From: Phycisphaerales bacterium
GTDB lineage: Bacteria > Planctomycetota > Phycisphaerae > UBA1845
Reading direction: 5' to 3'
Length of the DNA: 32,010 nt
NCBI GenBank assembly: GCA_003597935.1
Contig: QZJT01000026.1
Coordinates: 1-32,010 of the forward strand
In this document: positions 24,413-31,914 of the stretch, piece by piece
Numbering within the stretch: position 1 is the first letter of the stretch
Layout: each line of letters begins with the position of its first letter
Position numbers and translations under genes: made by a program
Notes under the pieces: model-generated
Databases searched by the model: none
Told to the model about the DNA's origin: nothing
What the model saw: only the letters and a program-made list of their open reading frames with translations

Positions 24413-25939
24413 ATGCCCATCACTATCTACAACACCCTGACCCGGACCAAGGAACCCTTCGAGCCGCTGGTGGCCGGCAAGGTCGGCATCTACCTGTGCG
24501 GGCCGACGGTGTACAAGCCGTCGCACATCGGGCACGCGGTGGGGCCCATCATCTTCGACGCGGTCAAGCGCTATCTGACCTTCCGCGGCTACCAGGTCAC
24601 CTGGGTGGTCAACGTCACCGACGTGGACGATAAGCTGATCGACGAGGCCAGGGGGCAAAAGACGACCATCCGCGAGCTGGCCGCCCGGGTCGAGGCCGAC
24701 TACCTCGACGCCATGAAGAAGCTCCACGTCGACGGCATCGACGTTATGCCGCGGGCGTCCGAGTGCATGGGCGACATCATCGGCGTGATCCGCACGCTGG
24801 TGGACAAGGGCGCGGCCTACGTCGCCGACGGCGACGTCTATTTCGACGTCACCTCCGACCCGGACTACGGGAAGCTCTCCAACCGCTCGATCGAGGACCA
24901 GGCTGGCCAGCGCGCGCTGCACGGCGGCCAGAAGCGCAACCCGAACGACTTCGCCCTGTGGAAAGCGGCCAAGCCGGGCGAGCCGGAGGAGGTGAAGTTC
25001 GACTCGCCCTGGGGCAAGGGCCGTCCCGGCTGGCACATCGAGTGCTCGGCCATGTCGATGAAGGTGTTCGGCCCCTCGCTGGACATCCACGGGGGGGGGA
25101 TGGACCTGATCTTCCCCCACCATGAAAACGAGATCGCCCAGTCCGAGTCCGCCAACGACGCCCCCTTCGCCAAGTACTGGATGCACAACGGCCTGACCCG
25201 CTTCAACACCAAGAAGGTCAGCAAGTCCGACACCGACCCGGAAGCGGTGCGGGCGCTCAAGCGCATGACGCTGCACAACCTGCTGGCGGAGTTCTCGCCG
25301 GAACTGATCCGCTTCTTCGTGCTCAGCACGCATTACCGCCGGCCGATCGAGTTCTCGGATGAGGAGCTGGCGGGAAAAAAGAAGGGGCTGGACACGTTTT
25401 ACCGGCTCTTCGAGCGGGTGGAGCGGATCACGGGACAGTCGGCGTACGCCGCCGCGGACAAAGCACAACTCGCCAAACCGAGCCGCGACGCCTCCGAACC
25501 GAGCCGCGACCGTGAGGGAGCGGGTTCCGGCACCCGTTTGGACCCCGTCGCGGACTTCATCCGCGCCATGGACGACGACTTCAACACGGCGGCTGCGATC
25601 GCCACGCTGTTCGACGCCGCATCCGAAGTCAACGCGACCATCGAACGCGAAAAGTGGGAGAAAGCGGCTGATGACGGCGCGAAGGCGATCCTGCTCCAGA
25701 TGACCGGCGGTGTTATTCGCCTCGCCCGCTTGCTTGGCCTCTTCCTCGAACCCGCGTCGGCCCACTCCGGCGGCGGCGATGACATGGTTGATTCCGTGAT
25801 GCGGATACTCATCGACCTGCGCGCCCATTGCCGCAAGAAGAAGGATTTCGAAGCCGCCGACCTGATCCGCAACCGCCTGACCGAACTGGGCATCACGCTT
25901 GAGGACCGGGCCGACGGGACGGGGTGGCGGAAGGGGTAG
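24413..25939 (+). CDS. cysS: Cysteinyl-tRNA synthetase
   Basis: A 508-residue class Ia synthetase charging tRNA-Cys. HIGH motif at 38-41 (PSHIGHA), KMSKS equivalent KKVSKS (267-272). Zinc ligands C29, C211, H236 and E240 match the E. coli pattern. A DALR-type helical domain (from about 375) and a C-terminal anticodon-binding tail are present. Start: the ATG at 24413 gives MPITIYNTL, the usual CysS N-terminus. Two oddities. First, residues about 352-376 are a low-complexity insert with the repeat KPSRDAS/EPSRDRE, encoded by a 21-bp repeat unit that looks like a dispersed DNA element captured in frame. Second, the last ~50 codons occur again at 27178-27331. No operon partner. Confidence 0.96.
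   Translation: MPITIYNTLTRTKEPFEPLVAGKVGIYLCGPTVYKPSHIGHAVGPIIFDAVKRYLTFRGYQVTWVVNVTDVDDKLIDEARGQKTTIRELAARVEADYLDAMKKLHVDGIDVMPRASECMGDIIGVIRTLVDKGAAYVADGDVYFDVTSDPDYGKLSNRSIEDQAGQRALHGGQKRNPNDFALWKAAKPGEPEEVKFDSPWGKGRPGWHIECSAMSMKVFGPSLDIHGGGMDLIFPHHENEIAQSESANDAPFAKYWMHNGLTRFNTKKVSKSDTDPEAVRALKRMTLHNLLAEFSPELIRFFVLSTHYRRPIEFSDEELAGKKKGLDTFYRLFERVERITGQSAYAAADKAQLAKPSRDASEPSRDREGAGSGTRLDPVADFIRAMDDDFNTAAAIATLFDAASEVNATIEREKWEKAADDGAKAILLQMTGGVIRLARLLGLFLEPASAHSGGGDDMVDSVMRILIDLRAHCRKKKDFEAADLIRNRLTELGITLEDRADGTGWRKG
25476..25510. repeat. In-frame 21-bp-period repeat inside cysS
   Basis: AACCGAGCCGCGAC occurs at 25476-25489 and again at 25497-25510, followed by CGTGAGGGAGCGGGTTC. From memory, the string AGCCGCGACCGTGAGGGAGC is a recurrent dispersed repeat in planctomycete DNA; that should be checked. 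It encodes the Arg/Ser/Glu-rich loop between catalytic and anticodon-binding domains. Confidence 0.6.
25786..25939 (+). repeat. cysS 3' end, left copy of a ~154-bp direct repeat
   Basis: The last ~51 codons of cysS. Aligned without gaps to 27178-27331 (offset 1392). Over the final 129 bp there are 13 differences (about 90% identity); the first ~25 bp are less similar. Similarity stops exactly at the stop codon. Confidence 0.9.
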
Positions 25940-25944
25940 GAGTT

Positions 25945-26895
25945 TCAAGCCTCTGGCGCCAGCTCATCCAACGGTACAGTGTTTCGCAATAGTTCTAAAG
26001 CCGTTACATCTGCCAGTGTGGCGCTTCGTCCAAGGTAGCGTATGGCCCGCGACCGGTCGTTTCTGCTGAGCCGATAGGCGGTCCCATAGATCGCAAGATC
26101 GCGCCTCGCTTGCTCCTCTTTGATGAAATGCGCAATGATCTCCATGTTGCTCTTCAAGTAGCCAAAGCCGAGAAATACAACACACTCCGCACCCGCAAAT
26201 GCTCGTGCCAAGCTGAAACTCACCGAGCGAGCGTGATCTTCTTCCTGTTCCCAAAAGAGCTTAATGCTCTCGGCGGCCATTGAAACATCGAAGAAGTTGG
26301 CAGGCGGAGCAAATGGTCGCGACTGTTTGGTGGCCGCCCGCCCGGCAGGATCGTACACCCCAAGTGAACCATGGGGATGCACGATGCTGAGTTGCAAGAC
26401 GGCCGCCCACGCGTTGTTCTCGTGAATATTGTATGACCGGCTCACGGCTTGAGTAAAGTAGTGTTCGAGGCAGCGATCATAGTTAAAGATGATGAATGCC
26501 AGGTTGTGATTTGCAAGTTGATCTGGCCTTGCCTTAATCCAGGAACTCCACAGGTACCTGAGCCAGTGTTCCTCAATTGTTGCGTACAATCGGTCGTGAA
26601 TCTCGGCTTGAGCGAGGGCCGTCGCAAGCAGGATCTTCCCGCAATCCAAGTAATCGGGCCGGTCCTTGAGGAAATCATCAATTGACGGAGCTGCCGACTC
26701 ACGCAAGCTCTTTGCAAACTCTGCATAAGCATGCCGTCGAAGGTGGGGGCGCGGATCTTGCCTATCCGAACCGTCTGGCTCGGGTGGCGTCACTTCGTTG
26801 GCGACGATTCGCCGGATTAGTTCTTCACCAGTCGGAAACCCGTATGGAACGCTTGCCCCTGCACCAATGACGAAAACGGTCTTCTTCTTGAACAT
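25945..26895 (-). CDS. SIR2-like domain protein (candidate NAD-consuming defence effector)
   Basis: A 316-residue standalone SIR2-type protein. Nucleotide-binding loop VFVIGAGASVPYGFPTG (7-23). IIFNYDRCLE has the conserved Asn (N138) and Asp. VHPHGSLG gives the candidate catalytic His (H173 or H175). FLGFGYLKSN (241-250) matches the later SIR2 GFG motif. Bacterial SIR2-like proteins in anti-phage systems (Thoeris, DSR, SIR2-Argonaute families) degrade NAD+; the intact motifs make this plausible. No HEPN, TIR or Argonaute partner is seen. Codon usage is clearly more AT-rich (around 50% GC by eye) than neighbours, consistent with transfer. It is convergent with cysS, starts 9 bp after a small antitoxin-like gene, and sits between the two cysS 3' ends. 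Confidence 0.8.
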   Translation of the reverse strand: MFKKKTVFVIGAGASVPYGFPTGEELIRRIVANEVTPPEPDGSDRQDPRPHLRRHAYAEFAKSLRESAAPSIDDFLKDRPDYLDCGKILLATALAQAEIHDRLYATIEEHWLRYLWSSWIKARPDQLANHNLAFIIFNYDRCLEHYFTQAVSRSYNIHENNAWAAVLQLSIVHPHGSLGVYDPAGRAATKQSRPFAPPANFFDVSMAAESIKLFWEQEEDHARSVSFSLARAFAGAECVVFLGFGYLKSNMEIIAHFIKEEQARRDLAIYGTAYRLSRNDRSRAIRYLGRSATLADVTALELLRNTVPLDELAPEA

Positions 26896-26904
26896 GGCTC
26901 TGTG

Positions 26905-27121
26905 TCAGTACGGATGCCTAGGATCCTCCAGCAGTTCCGCCACGCGCTCCGACGTCAACCGGACGCTGGGACCGCACCAATGGTAGCTTGACGCGGTCCG
27001 CCGGGACCGCGGCGACTGGTAGACATTCCGGGCACGTGAGCGTGACTCGCGCCCCCTCCGGAAGCGATGCGCCGTCCTCCCGGACCACCACCGCGTTGTG
27101 AACTCCGCCTGAAACGGTCAT
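26905..27121 (-). pseudogene. Small antitoxin-like gene, apparently frameshifted, upstream of the SIR2 gene
   Basis: The ATG at 27121 opens MTVSGGVHNAVVVREDGASL, then PEGARVTL, then RVKLPLVRSQRP. This pattern (ribbon-like N-terminus, LPEG, then KLPLV) is that of small proteins often found upstream of PIN toxins in cyanobacteria and planctomycetes. In this frame the protein ends at 26918 after an unrelated tail. In another frame the expected continuation LTSERVAELLEDPRHPY appears and ends at 26905, 9 bp before the SIR2 ATG. The usual PG-x-x-x linker between 'RP' and 'LT' is missing, suggesting a small out-of-frame deletion. It may be a decayed antitoxin, a sequencing error, or a truncated functional protein. 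Confidence 0.5.
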
Positions 27122-27177
27122 ACGAGCATTCTCTGCCGTCCGGCCGCGAGAATCAAGTTCGTCGGCCGAGGTCGGCG

Positions 27178-27331
27178 CGTGGATGCCCTAAGCGAGATCC
27201 TGATCGACCTGCGCGCCCATTGCCGCAAGAAGAAGGACTTCGAGGCCGCAGACCTGATTCGCAATCGGCTGACCGAACTGGGCATCACGCTGGAAGACCG
27301 CCCCGACGGGACGGTCTGGCGGAAGGGTTAG
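27178..27331 (+). pseudogene. Duplicated cysS 3' fragment (right copy)
   Basis: Reads VDALSEILIDLRAHCRKKKD and so on to WRKG-stop, matching the CysS C-terminus. Of 13 differences in the last 129 bp, 10 are synonymous; only Ala-to-Pro and Gly-to-Val change. Such wobble-biased divergence means the two copies separated while both were under coding selection, that is, one comes from a diverged cysS allele rather than a recent local duplication. It has no start and is not expressed as a gene. Confidence 0.88.
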
Positions 27332-27349
27332 AGTCCGGCGCGCCGGCCG

Positions 27350-27395
27350 CCCCGAAGGGGCCTTAACATGTCAGCCCAGGGCAACGCCCTGGGTT
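27350..27395. repeat. Dispersed palindrome pair
   Basis: CCCCGAAGGGG lies next to CCCAGGGC-AAC-GCCCTGGG (27375-27393, perfect 8-bp stem, 3-nt loop). From memory this combination recurs in planctomycete intergenic DNA. It begins only ~20 bp after the cysS fragment. Confidence 0.6.
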
Positions 27396-27453
27396 GCGAA
27401 GGCCCGATGCGAGTGGTCTCCTTCACCCCTGCCAAGTCAGGGTTCGAAGAGGT

Positions 27454-27669
27454 CTACCTGCGCGCCGGGGTGAAGCAGGTGGATTGAAGACGCTCGAAGG
27501 CGTCCCGCGCCAGCCACATGGCGTGGCAGGTCATCAGCGCCCGCTCGAGGCGGGCCTCCATGTCGCGAATCTCCCGGATGTGCTTGGGGGACCGCCGGGC
27601 GGTGGTGGCACGAGCGGCGTCAAACGTGCAGCCGCGCTCGAATGAGCCGGTCGGACGGGGATTGAACAC
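27454..27669 (-). CDS. Doubtful small ORF or remnant
   Basis: A possible 71-residue product from a GTG start. It has a charged helical segment (KHIREIRDMEARLERALM) and looks slightly more protein-like than the other frames. The same frame stays open upstream for at least 40 more codons (RYVAKRRHAAGARHV). No family recognised, no ribosome binding site. Could be the remnant of a larger gene. Confidence 0.2.
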   Translation of the reverse strand: MFNPRPTGSFERGCTFDAARATTARRSPKHIREIRDMEARLERALMTCHAMWLARDAFERLQSTCFTPARR

Positions 27670-28002
27670 GTGGCGAGCCCCGGCCGCGTGGCGCCGCTTG
27701 GCGACGTATCTCGCGGCGGCGTAGCGGGCTTGCAGCGGGCGGGCGGTAGCAGGGGTGAGTCCGGCGTCAGTCGTGCGTGATGCGGCTGGCGTCCTCGGTC
27801 AGGGGAGGCGTCAACCAGCGACGCAACCCCGCGCGGTATGCAACCGTCCGGGCGGATCGATGACCCCCGCCCTTTTTTTGCGCGAACTGCGAAACGGGGG
27901 CGGTCGTAAGGTACAACAGCGTTGAACGCCTCATGGGTGGCAGGGGTCGCGCTGCGCTCGGTCTCTGCGCCCAGACCGGTCTCTGAGTGGGAGGACACCG
28001 CC

Positions 28003-30504
28003 ATGAAAAGTGCTCTGTCGCCGCAAGTCATTCTGAAAGGGCTAGTTACGGTTCTGTGTTTCCTCGGATGGCGGACAGCGTCGGCCTCCGGCCAGGACGC
28101 GTACGCGGTCGCTCACCTGGGCCGGCTGAACGGATTCACCGCTACGCCGACGGACATGAATGACGACCGGGTGGTCGTGGGCTATGCCCGAGTGGACGGA
28201 GTGAATCGCGCGTTTTCCTGGACCGGACAATCCGGCATGGTCGACCTGGGCACGCTGGGCGGCACCCGGAGCGAGGCACATGCCGTCAACAATGCCGGGC
28301 AGATCGTCGGTTGGTCCAGAGATGAGACAGAGCAGAGCGTCGCGGTCCTTTGGGAAGACGGGCGTATCGTCAATCTCAACGATCTGCTCCAGCGCCGCAA
28401 CCCCGAGTGGCGACTCCAGGAGGCGGCGGACATCAATGATCGCGGTGTCGTGGTCGGCACGGGCCTCGTGATGTTGGACGGGCAATGGCGCCGGCGAGGC
28501 TTCGTGATGAAGCTCTCACTGCCTCGACGGATATCGCCTCTGCCGCCCCCCGAGAACGGACGCGAGTCCAGGGCCCTGGCCATCAACAGGCATGGGCAGG
28601 TCGTCGGCGCGTCGGACAACTATGCGGTTATCTGGAAGGATGGCGAGGCCCGCAAGTTGGCATGGATGAGCGTGTATCTGTACGCGATGGACATCAACGA
28701 TCTCGGGCAAGTTGCCGGAAGCAGGGTGGTGGGGTTCAACGGTCCATTCGCGTTTTTCTGGAGCGAGGAATCCGGATTGGTCGACCTGGGCACGCTCGGC
28801 GGGAATACGAGCGAGGCGCGGGTCATCGACAATGACGGCCGAGTGTTCGGCACCAGCAGGCTTTCGGATGGCAGCACCGCCGCATTCGTCTGGCGCGATG
28901 GTCAGATGACCGATCTCAATGACGAGGTGCCGGCCCGCGCACACGTCTCGCTGACGTCGGGCCAAGGCGTCAACCGGAAGGGCAACTTCATCGCCCTCGG
29001 CCGCCCCGTACCTCAGGACGGCGACAATAACGTGGTTGACGCCTACCTTGCCACTCCGCTGTGCAACAACATCACGGGGCTCGACGTACGCTGCTGGCAG
29101 GGGGACGCGCTGCAGGCGACGCTTAAATCGCGTCTGCCGGTCGGGTCCGTCGTCGGCTTTGAGATTCAGCCCGGCGAAGCGCGACAGGCGGCCGTCGATG
29201 CCCGCGGCCGTGCCACGGTGGAATGGAAACAGAAAAGCAACTTGCAGAAAGTGTGTCTGGTCGGGTGCCAAGGGGTCTGCGGCGAAGCGGAGTGCTTCCC
29301 CGAGCCCCAGGCGTACATCGTTGCCGACCTGGGTTCCGTACCGGACGGCATTACGAGCTTTCCTTATGCCCTGAATAACGATGGAACAATCGTCGGCGTC
29401 GCGGCCAACCGCTTCGGCGTCGAACGCGCCGTCGTCTGGCAGGGTGGCTGGCCCACCGATCTCGGCACGCTCGGCGGGAGGGAGAGCCGAGCCGTGGGCG
29501 TGAACGAAGCCGGGCTGATCGTAGGCGCGTCCTACGACCTGGAGGGGCGTTATCGACCCGTCGTGTGGAAAGAGGGGCGCATGCGCGACATCGGGACGCT
29601 GGGCGGGCGCGATGGCTCCGCCTACGCCGTCAACCAGATCGGCCAGATTGTCGGGCGGTCAAACAACATCGAGGGCGCCACGATTGCCACCCTGTGGACG
29701 AACGAGACGCCGCAGAATCTCGGCACACTCGGCGGACGCTACAGCACCGCGACGGCCATCAATGACTCGGGGGATGTCGTCGGGTACGCAGCCAACGAGT
29801 CGGACGACTCGAATGCGTTCTTCTGGCGGGAAGGCGAGGGCATGAGAAACCTCGGGACGCTTGGTGGACTCAGAAGCTACAGCTACGGGATGAATAACTC
29901 AGGTCACGTCGTCGGATGGGCGAATACGGAACAGCCATCCGTAGAACACGCGTTCCTGTGGACCGAACGTGACGGCATGCGGGATCTTGGAGTGCTGGTC
30001 GAAGGTAAGGAGAGCCGTGCACACGACATTAACGATGCATCACAAATCGTCGGATCAGCCGACGTGGAAGCCGAGCGTATCCAACACGCCGTTCTGTGGG
30101 AAAACGGCGAGCTGATCGACCTCAATGACCTCGTCCCGGCCACCTGCGCCTGGGAGTACCTCCGCATCGCGTGGGCCATCAACGAACGGGGCGACATCAT
30201 CGGCGACGGCATGCGCGACGACTTCGATCGCAACACAGGTTTCCTCATGACCAAGGCGTTCTGCGGTGACGTTCGGCGTTTCACGGTCAAGTGCGGCCGG
30301 AACGGGAAACTGACGGCCTCACTGCAGACCACCTACCGTCGCGGCACGATCCTGACACTTTCCACCGACGGCCAGGATCCGCAGTGCGTCACCATCGACG
30401 CGGTGGGACGCGGCAAGGCGAAATGGACGGTCGAGCCCGGGGAGCATCAGATTTGCGTTGACCCGTGCCGCGACATGTGCCGGACGGCAGTGTGCCGGTG
30501 GTAA
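28003..30504 (+). CDS. Secreted HAF-repeat protein with two Cys modules
   Basis: An 833-residue exported protein. Signal peptide about 1-30 (LVTVLCFLGW then TASASGQ). It contains two arrays of HAF-type repeats (xDLGTLGG followed by SxAxxINxxGQIVGxS and AFxWxxG): residues about 35-350 and about 435-750. Each array is closed by a ~78-residue Cys module (354-430 and 754-833). The whole protein therefore looks like an internal duplication. HAF repeats are known extracellular repeats, probably beta-propeller-forming; ligand unknown. The second Cys module ends CVDPCRDMCRTAVC. Start: the ATG at 28003 has GGGAGGA (27989-27995) at suitable spacing; the frame upstream has no signal. Possibly binds a surface or extracellular polymer. 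Confidence 0.9.
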   Translation: MKSALSPQVILKGLVTVLCFLGWRTASASGQDAYAVAHLGRLNGFTATPTDMNDDRVVVGYARVDGVNRAFSWTGQSGMVDLGTLGGTRSEAHAVNNAGQIVGWSRDETEQSVAVLWEDGRIVNLNDLLQRRNPEWRLQEAADINDRGVVVGTGLVMLDGQWRRRGFVMKLSLPRRISPLPPPENGRESRALAINRHGQVVGASDNYAVIWKDGEARKLAWMSVYLYAMDINDLGQVAGSRVVGFNGPFAFFWSEESGLVDLGTLGGNTSEARVIDNDGRVFGTSRLSDGSTAAFVWRDGQMTDLNDEVPARAHVSLTSGQGVNRKGNFIALGRPVPQDGDNNVVDAYLATPLCNNITGLDVRCWQGDALQATLKSRLPVGSVVGFEIQPGEARQAAVDARGRATVEWKQKSNLQKVCLVGCQGVCGEAECFPEPQAYIVADLGSVPDGITSFPYALNNDGTIVGVAANRFGVERAVVWQGGWPTDLGTLGGRESRAVGVNEAGLIVGASYDLEGRYRPVVWKEGRMRDIGTLGGRDGSAYAVNQIGQIVGRSNNIEGATIATLWTNETPQNLGTLGGRYSTATAINDSGDVVGYAANESDDSNAFFWREGEGMRNLGTLGGLRSYSYGMNNSGHVVGWANTEQPSVEHAFLWTERDGMRDLGVLVEGKESRAHDINDASQIVGSADVEAERIQHAVLWENGELIDLNDLVPATCAWEYLRIAWAINERGDIIGDGMRDDFDRNTGFLMTKAFCGDVRRFTVKCGRNGKLTASLQTTYRRGTILTLSTDGQDPQCVTIDAVGRGKAKWTVEPGEHQICVDPCRDMCRTAVCRW

Positions 30505-30649
30505 CATGCTGCTTGCGTCGCCTGGAGATCATGCCCGGCCCAATCCTCCCGACCGCGGCGCCCGTGCGGCACGGAGCATTCTCTCCACATTCGCCCTGCC
30601 AAGGCGGGCTTTCAGCAATCGACATTCGCAACGCACCGAACGTCGGGCG

Positions 30650-31780
30650 TCACCGCCCCGCCGCGGCCAAACCGCGCCGCTTGACGGCCAGGTTGGCGAT
30701 CAACTGGTCGTACGAGTCGGCGAAGAGTCTGACGCCGTCGGCCAGCAGAGCGTCCGTAACGGCGTCGAGGTCCACGCCAGCGGCGCTCAGGGTCTGCACC
30801 GTCGCCCGGGCCAACGGCAGGCCGGCTTCGATGGTGAGTTCCGCCCGGCCGTGGTCGAGCGTCGCTTCGATGGTGTTGGGCGGCATGGTGTTGACGGTGT
30901 GCGGCCCGATCAGCGGATCGACGTAGAGCGTGTCGGGGTAGGCCGGGTTCTTGGTGCTGGTGCTGGCCCACAGCGGTCTTTGCACCTGGGCGCCCCGTGC
31001 GGCCAGGGTGCGGAAAGCGTCGCCGCGTTGGAAGACGTCCTTGAAGGCGTCATACGCCAGCACCGCGTTCGCGACCGCCGCCCTGCCCTTGAGCGCCTCC
31101 AGCTTCGCCCGGTCGCCGCCGGCGGCGATCATTCCGTCGAGAACTCTGTCGACGGACGTATCCAGCCGGCTGACGAAAAACGAGGCTACGGACGCGACCG
31201 CGGCCACGTTCCCGCCCGCGCCGGCAAGGCGATGAAGGCCCGCCAGGTAGGCGTCCACGACGCGGCGGTACACGTCGATCGAGAAGATGAGCGTGATGTT
31301 GACGTTGACGCCCGCGCCGATCAGCGTCTGAACGGCCGGGATCCCCTCGGGCGTGGCGGGCACCTTGATCATCAGATTCGGCCGGTCCACCTCGGCGAAT
31401 AACCGTCGGGCCTCCTCGACCGTGCCTTGGGTGTCGTGAGCCAGGTGCGGGTTGACCTCCAGGCTGATGAAGCCATCGGCCCCGCCGGTGCGGTCGTAGA
31501 CGGGCCGCAGCGCGTCCGCCGCGTCGCGGATGTCGGGCAGGACCAGACCCTCGTAGATACGCTGGTCGGGCAGGTCGTCGGCCAGCAGCCGCGTGAACAG
31601 GGCGTCGTACTCCGACCCGCCGGTGATGGCTTTCATGAAGATGGTCGGGTTCGACGTCACGCCGGTGATGCCGTCGCGGATCATGCGGGCCAGTTCGCCG
31701 GAATCGAGTGCCGCCCGGCTGAGATGGTCGCACCAGACGGATTGGCCCAGGGCGCTGAGCTTCTGGATGACGTTGGGCAT
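30650..31780 (-). CDS. tal: Transaldolase
   Basis: A 376-residue transaldolase of the longer type known from actinobacteria and planctomycetes. It transfers dihydroxyacetone units between sedoheptulose 7-phosphate and glyceraldehyde 3-phosphate in the pentose phosphate pathway. Visible motifs: GITGVTSNPTIFMKAI (37-52), SLEVNPHLAHDT (106-117) and the Schiff-base lysine K139 in NLMIKVPATPEG. FFVSRLDTSVD and STSTKNP are the later family segments. Start: the ATG at 31780 (MPNVIQKLSALGQSVW) matches the family N-terminus. The frame stays open to 31885, but that extension is encoded by a 9-bp tandem repeat and is not needed. Cytoplasmic, single gene. Confidence 0.93.
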   Translation of the reverse strand: MPNVIQKLSALGQSVWCDHLSRAALDSGELARMIRDGITGVTSNPTIFMKAITGGSEYDALFTRLLADDLPDQRIYEGLVLPDIRDAADALRPVYDRTGGADGFISLEVNPHLAHDTQGTVEEARRLFAEVDRPNLMIKVPATPEGIPAVQTLIGAGVNVNITLIFSIDVYRRVVDAYLAGLHRLAGAGGNVAAVASVASFFVSRLDTSVDRVLDGMIAAGGDRAKLEALKGRAAVANAVLAYDAFKDVFQRGDAFRTLAARGAQVQRPLWASTSTKNPAYPDTLYVDPLIGPHTVNTMPPNTIEATLDHGRAELTIEAGLPLARATVQTLSAAGVDLDAVTDALLADGVRLFADSYDQLIANLAVKRRGLAAAGR

Positions 31781-31858
31781 GGCGCTGGGCAGACTACAAA
31801 GCCTGTGGGCGTGTTTCAATGCCGCTCGTTGGGGTTCAGGCATGCGCATGGGCTGCAC

Positions 31859-31903
31859 GGACTTCATGGACTTCATGGACTTCATGGACTGGATGGACTG
31901 GAT
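31859..31903. repeat. 9-bp tandem repeat upstream of the transaldolase
   Basis: Three units of GGACTTCAT followed by two of GGACTGGAT (45 bp). It would code for Met-Asp-Phe type periods in one direction and Lys-Ser-Met in the other, but lies outside the conserved coding region. Confidence 0.9.
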
Positions 31904-31914
31904 GGACCCGCGCT

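Larger units (their letters stand above)
27332..28002. other. 670-bp region with palindromic repeats and one doubtful small ORF
   Basis: Contains the CCCAGGGC-AAC-GCCCTGGG palindrome and a possible minus-strand ORF. A poly-T stretch near 27872-27879 is not preceded by a convincing stem. The HAF-protein ribosome binding site is at its right end. Confidence 0.5.

Noticed and set aside
24332..25948. 538-codon minus-strand open frame opposite cysS
   Set aside because: cysS is certain on the plus strand; the antisense frame has no recognisable domain.
27420..27460. tRNA-like GGGTTCGAA (T-loop) near 27440
   Set aside because: No matching T-stem, anticodon arm or acceptor stem could be drawn around it.
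27534..28031. 165-codon minus-strand open frame before the HAF gene
   Set aside because: Ser/Pro/Arg-rich without family resemblance, overlaps the HAF leader and start.
31781..31885. N-terminal extension of transaldolase up to 31885
   Set aside because: Encoded partly by a 9-bp tandem repeat and absent from the family; the ATG at 31780 matches the usual N-terminus.
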